This document shows, one piece after another, positions 34,779-37,695 of a stretch of DNA of 37,695 nucleotides. The notes under the pieces are model-generated. The model did not search any database. It saw only the letters and a list, made by a program, of their open reading frames with translations, and was not told the origin of the DNA. This stretch comes from Bacteroidota bacterium (GTDB lineage Bacteria > Bacteroidota > Bacteroidia > Bacteroidales > UBA7960), in the NCBI GenBank assembly GCA_007693555.1, contig REDJ01000091.1, positions 1 through 37,695 on the forward strand, written 5' to 3'. Positions within the stretch are counted from its first letter, which is position 1. Each line of letters opens with the position of its first letter. Both the position numbers and the translations under genes were made by a program.

Positions 34779-37427
34779 CTAAAGCCTTACCCCTGCTTCC
34801 CCTCCCAGTGGAACGAAAATCCTGAAACCCGTATAATGGTGTTTACCTCCTTTGAATCCGGTTACAATTTCGGCATTGATAAGCAGGAATATCTGGTTCA
34901 TGCCATAACCCATTTCAAAATAGAAATCCTTTTCAGGTATGCTTAATGCATTAATAAACAATTTTTCGCGACTAAGGGTTCGCGCCATGAAAGGTAATCG
35001 TTTTAAAAGAAGTCTGCCATGCTCATAATGCAGGTGCGCTGATAGATATTCGGCACCTGTGCTATACTCATAATGATTCAGTGTACGAAAGCGGTCTTTT
35101 TCCATACCTGATAAAAACCAGGTGGAATTGCTTCCGAAATGCCGGAAGTCAGGGGTAAACAACTTATCAGAGTTTAAAAACTTTCCTGCATTTAGGGTAT
35201 ATTCAAATTCTCCTATCATTCTGATGGTGAATGACTGATTAACAGATGCCTCTATTTGCCGGAAGCGGCTATCGCTATTCAGGATACCTTCAAAACCTTC
35301 TCTGTAAGCAACAGATAAGGTAGGCCAGCGCGATGAAAGCATTACCTTTCGTTCGCCCATTCTCATAAAATAATGCCTGTGGGTATAACTGAGCCTTGCA
35401 TCTATCACAAAAGCATTGTGTGGGGGCATAACCAGTTCTTCCAAACCCGGAATTGCAGGAATATTTTGGGTATACTCTCCACCCATCCAACCGGCAATGG
35501 AAAAATCAGTGTTGTTTACAAGAGGCCTTCGCTGCGCGTATTCAGCAGCAGTGCTTAGTACCAGTCCGTTTACAATATCAAAACGATGATGAAGCCTTAT
35601 ATAATCTTTCTCATAAAGTTTCAGGAAATTGTTTTGAAAAAACAAGCTGGAAACTGCATTTATGAAAGGATTGATTCCATAACGGCTGTCAAAGTCCTGC
35701 GATATTCGCCCTCCTTCCAATCCCAATGCTGCACGTTTAAAAGGGTGATAGGCATAATTCAGGTCAAATCTGGTAAGAAACCGTTCGCGGGCAAAAGCGT
35801 AACCTGAATTATTGGCTATAGTAAATTGCCTTCCTGTAGCATCAGAATGTCTCAATGAAAGTGTCTTACTGTATTTCAAACCATCAACGGTATTAAAATT
35901 GAATGATGACAAGCTGAGCAGCCCGTTATGTCTGAAAGTCCAGTTTTGTGCAGGGCTGTGTGTTCCTCCCATCAGTATCTGCCGGAACGGTCCACGCCGG
36001 GGCTCATCTTTGTCAACAGTATCCTTCGGTAGTTCCCTAAAGCTCTCCATTTCCTGGGGAGTAAGAGGCACCGGACGATTTTCTGACCAGAATTCTGCTG
36101 TACGCAACCTGGCACTGTCATCCACCTCCATTGACAAATTGCGGACCTCCAGCGGTCTGCGTGGTTCGTTGGCACGGGCTTCGCGACGGATAAGACGGTT
36201 AAGACTGCGCATCTCACGGTTATCAAGGTCTTCTCTGGACATCAGCTCTGTAATACGTTCCTGCCGGCGCGTTTGGGGCTGTGTATGCTCACGCAGCTCA
36301 ATACCGGGGGTTTCCCTCTGGCGCGTAATCTCTGCATCGCGCAACTGCAAAAGAAAGGCATCGGTGCTGCTTGCCATCACACGGGCATAAAACTCATGAT
36401 CCAGATTGGGATTCAGAGTAATCTCATAATCACTCACTGAAGCCATGTATTTGTATTCCAGTCCCAACCCCATGATACTCACCTGGAATTGGTAATCATG
36501 ACTTACGGGCATCCAGACTCCCTCTGCAACCGGATTATAAACCTGTCTTATACCGGCTGTAAACAGGGATTGCTCAATCTGCAAATCCACACTATGCAGA
36601 CTCCAGGTTCCGTCTTTGATGAAAATATGTCCGCTGTAAAGATCATGCCCGGCACGACGCGGAATTACCCGAATTTTATTAACCTGCCGACCGTTTTCCA
36701 TGAATGAGCCCACCAGCTGAAAGCGATACACCTGAAAAGCATTGCGGCTCAGGGGTGAGATGATTCCATTGATATCCTGATACAGACTCATGGTGATAAA
36801 CATCATGGGGCTGGTCTGGCTGTCGTCGCCCGAACTGCGGGTAGATATGACACGTGTCTGAACATCATTGGGTATCCGGTAATGCACTTCGGAGATGGTT
36901 TCAGTAACAAAGTACCGGTCCTGTTCAACGCCTTCCCGTTCAAACTGGCGGCGCAACATGGCTGGTATTCTTGTGAGCACTCCTGAACCTTTAAGGTATA
37001 CCCTGCAACTGTATTCGGATACCTGATTCAGATAATACTGACTCATACCTATGGCCCTGCGCATGATATAATAAGCAGGATCTTCTCCGCTGGCAGTAAC
37101 AACCACCTCAGGAAGGGCATATTGCTGGTCTTCCATAACAACGTCCAGGGAAATAAAATCATTCTCAATAGCTACCGTATGCACTTGTGTTTTGTAGCCC
37201 AGGTATTGAAATCTGATCTCATAAATTCCTGGTTTGATTTCCAGACGGTAGTAACCTTCTTCATTGGCAGTTGTGCCCTGGTGTATGGCCGGCACAAAAA
37301 CAGCAGCATAGGAAATGCCTTCGTCATCGGTATTGGTAATATGGCCCTGTATGCCCTGTCCGTAAGAAGAAAATGATAAACTAAGGAATAAGAAAATAAA
37401 AATGAATGGTTTTCCAAAGCAATTCAT
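34779..37427 (-). CDS. Outer-membrane protein, CarboxypepD_reg-like plus DUF5686
   Basis: 882 residues. A signal peptide (about 1-24, ending SSYGQ) is followed by a CarboxypepD_reg-like beta-sandwich (about 25-110, GIQGHITNTDDEGISYAAV and FQYLGYKTQVHTVAI) like the N-terminal plug-proximal domain of SusC-type proteins. The rest (about 110-882) matches DUF5686: AYYIMRRAI, YSCRVYLKGSG, and long alternating beta-strand stretches that should form a large outer-membrane barrel, ending GFRIFVPLGGEAGVRL. Family members occur throughout Bacteroidota; function is unknown. Alone between the acc operon and the window end. Confidence 0.88.
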   Translation of the reverse strand: MNCFGKPFIFIFLFLSLSFSSYGQGIQGHITNTDDEGISYAAVFVPAIHQGTTANEEGYYRLEIKPGIYEIRFQYLGYKTQVHTVAIENDFISLDVVMEDQQYALPEVVVTASGEDPAYYIMRRAIGMSQYYLNQVSEYSCRVYLKGSGVLTRIPAMLRRQFEREGVEQDRYFVTETISEVHYRIPNDVQTRVISTRSSGDDSQTSPMMFITMSLYQDINGIISPLSRNAFQVYRFQLVGSFMENGRQVNKIRVIPRRAGHDLYSGHIFIKDGTWSLHSVDLQIEQSLFTAGIRQVYNPVAEGVWMPVSHDYQFQVSIMGLGLEYKYMASVSDYEITLNPNLDHEFYARVMASSTDAFLLQLRDAEITRQRETPGIELREHTQPQTRRQERITELMSREDLDNREMRSLNRLIRREARANEPRRPLEVRNLSMEVDDSARLRTAEFWSENRPVPLTPQEMESFRELPKDTVDKDEPRRGPFRQILMGGTHSPAQNWTFRHNGLLSLSSFNFNTVDGLKYSKTLSLRHSDATGRQFTIANNSGYAFARERFLTRFDLNYAYHPFKRAALGLEGGRISQDFDSRYGINPFINAVSSLFFQNNFLKLYEKDYIRLHHRFDIVNGLVLSTAAEYAQRRPLVNNTDFSIAGWMGGEYTQNIPAIPGLEELVMPPHNAFVIDARLSYTHRHYFMRMGERKVMLSSRWPTLSVAYREGFEGILNSDSRFRQIEASVNQSFTIRMIGEFEYTLNAGKFLNSDKLFTPDFRHFGSNSTWFLSGMEKDRFRTLNHYEYSTGAEYLSAHLHYEHGRLLLKRLPFMARTLSREKLFINALSIPEKDFYFEMGYGMNQIFLLINAEIVTGFKGGKHHYTGFRIFVPLGGEAGVRL

Positions 37428-37695
37428 GCATTAAAAATTATTTATTATGAAGATAAGACGAATGGATGAGATGAGAATTACAGTTATAATATCAAATGCA
37501 TGATTATAATGTTGAGAAACGTAGTTTCGAAATCCCGTTTGTACGGGATCAAATGCTGAGAACTGGAGGTTCGAAGTCCTGCCTATGCGGGATTGGAAAC
37601 CGCAAAGGCGCAAGGGAAAACGCAATGCACGCAAAGTCTGAGCAATAAACCAATTTCTTATTTGCCTTATAAAGCCTTTTATGTCTTATATGGTT
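37428..37695. other. Intergenic region at window end
   Basis: 268 bp. It contains the hairpin repeat (37509-37595) and then CGCAAAGGCGCAAGGGAAAA-like words to about 37640. No gene seen. Confidence 0.5.
37509..37595 (+). repeat. Two 43-bp hairpin repeat copies
   Basis: Copies 37509-37551 and 37553-37595 both run ATG(T/C)TGAGAA ... TTCGAA ... GGGAT. Copy 1 pairs ATCCCGT with ACGGGAT; copy 2 pairs TCCTGC with GCGGGA. The base changes keep the stem (G-U or compensatory), so the structure and not only the sequence is conserved. A related element is at 27427-27470. Confidence 0.65.

Noticed and set aside
35812-36390. 192-residue plus-strand reading frame inside the DUF5686 gene
   Set aside because: It is the complement of a clear coding sequence and is a Ser/Arg-rich shadow frame.
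37540-37590. Possible tRNA T-arm (GGTTCGAA followed by TCC)
   Set aside because: No matching acceptor, anticodon or D arms nearby; it belongs to a two-copy repeat.

Overview
The window looks like chromosomal DNA of a Bacteroidota bacterium, probably of the Bacteroidales/Marinilabiliales type. The evidence is two secreted proteins with type IX secretion (T9SS) C-terminal sorting domains, DUF5686/CarboxypepD_reg and WbqC family genes, A-rich leaders that mostly lack Shine-Dalgarno sequences, and many exact TAnnTTTG (-7) promoter elements, the Bacteroidota sigma-A signature. DNA is AT-rich. I saw no phage, integrase, transposase, CRISPR array, tRNA or rRNA.

Layout. 1-8.7 kb: end fragment of a lipoprotein gene, a 1409-residue secreted CotH-like protein, a SlyD-like FKBP, an alpha/beta hydrolase and an M13 metallopeptidase lipoprotein. 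8.7-11.8 kb (minus): a secreted M6 metalloprotease preceded by a small lipoprotein resembling the protease's own propeptide. 12.1-15.4 kb (minus): thrS-infC-rpmI-rplT with a strong terminator; infC seems to start at AUA behind a perfect Shine-Dalgarno sequence. 15.6-23.7 kb: housekeeping and envelope genes (NlpC/P60 peptidase, PgpH-type HD phosphodiesterase, WbqC, signal peptidase I, NAD(P)HX repair enzyme, TerB-DnaJ protein, PP2C phosphatase). 23.9-29.0 kb (plus): a nitrosative/redox stress cluster with an Rrf2 regulator, polyferredoxin, hybrid cluster protein Hcp, BFD-like [2Fe-2S] protein, cupin, a PepSY-type remnant and a nitroreductase. A 24-bp palindrome lies upstream of its promoter. 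29.0-29.95 kb: no convincing protein gene, but a well-delimited structured small RNA on the minus strand. 30.5-34.3 kb (minus): accD-accA-oadA. 34.8-37.4 kb (minus): a DUF5686 outer-membrane protein.

How genes work together. The Hcp cluster looks like an NO/hydroxylamine detoxification unit: a Cys-rich Rrf2 sensor, two small Fe-S proteins as electron donors, and Hcp as reductase. The acc operon is the most thought-provoking item. It joins both acetyl-CoA carboxyltransferase subunits to a PycB/OadA-type carboxyltransferase whose biotin domain is the AccB type (with the 'thumb' loop), and no biotin carboxylase gene is next to it. This suggests a Propionibacterium-like transcarboxylase that could make malonyl-CoA from oxaloacetate. 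Several intergenic spacers, mainly in the Hcp and acc regions, hold drifting short-period repeats that begin at or in stop codons.
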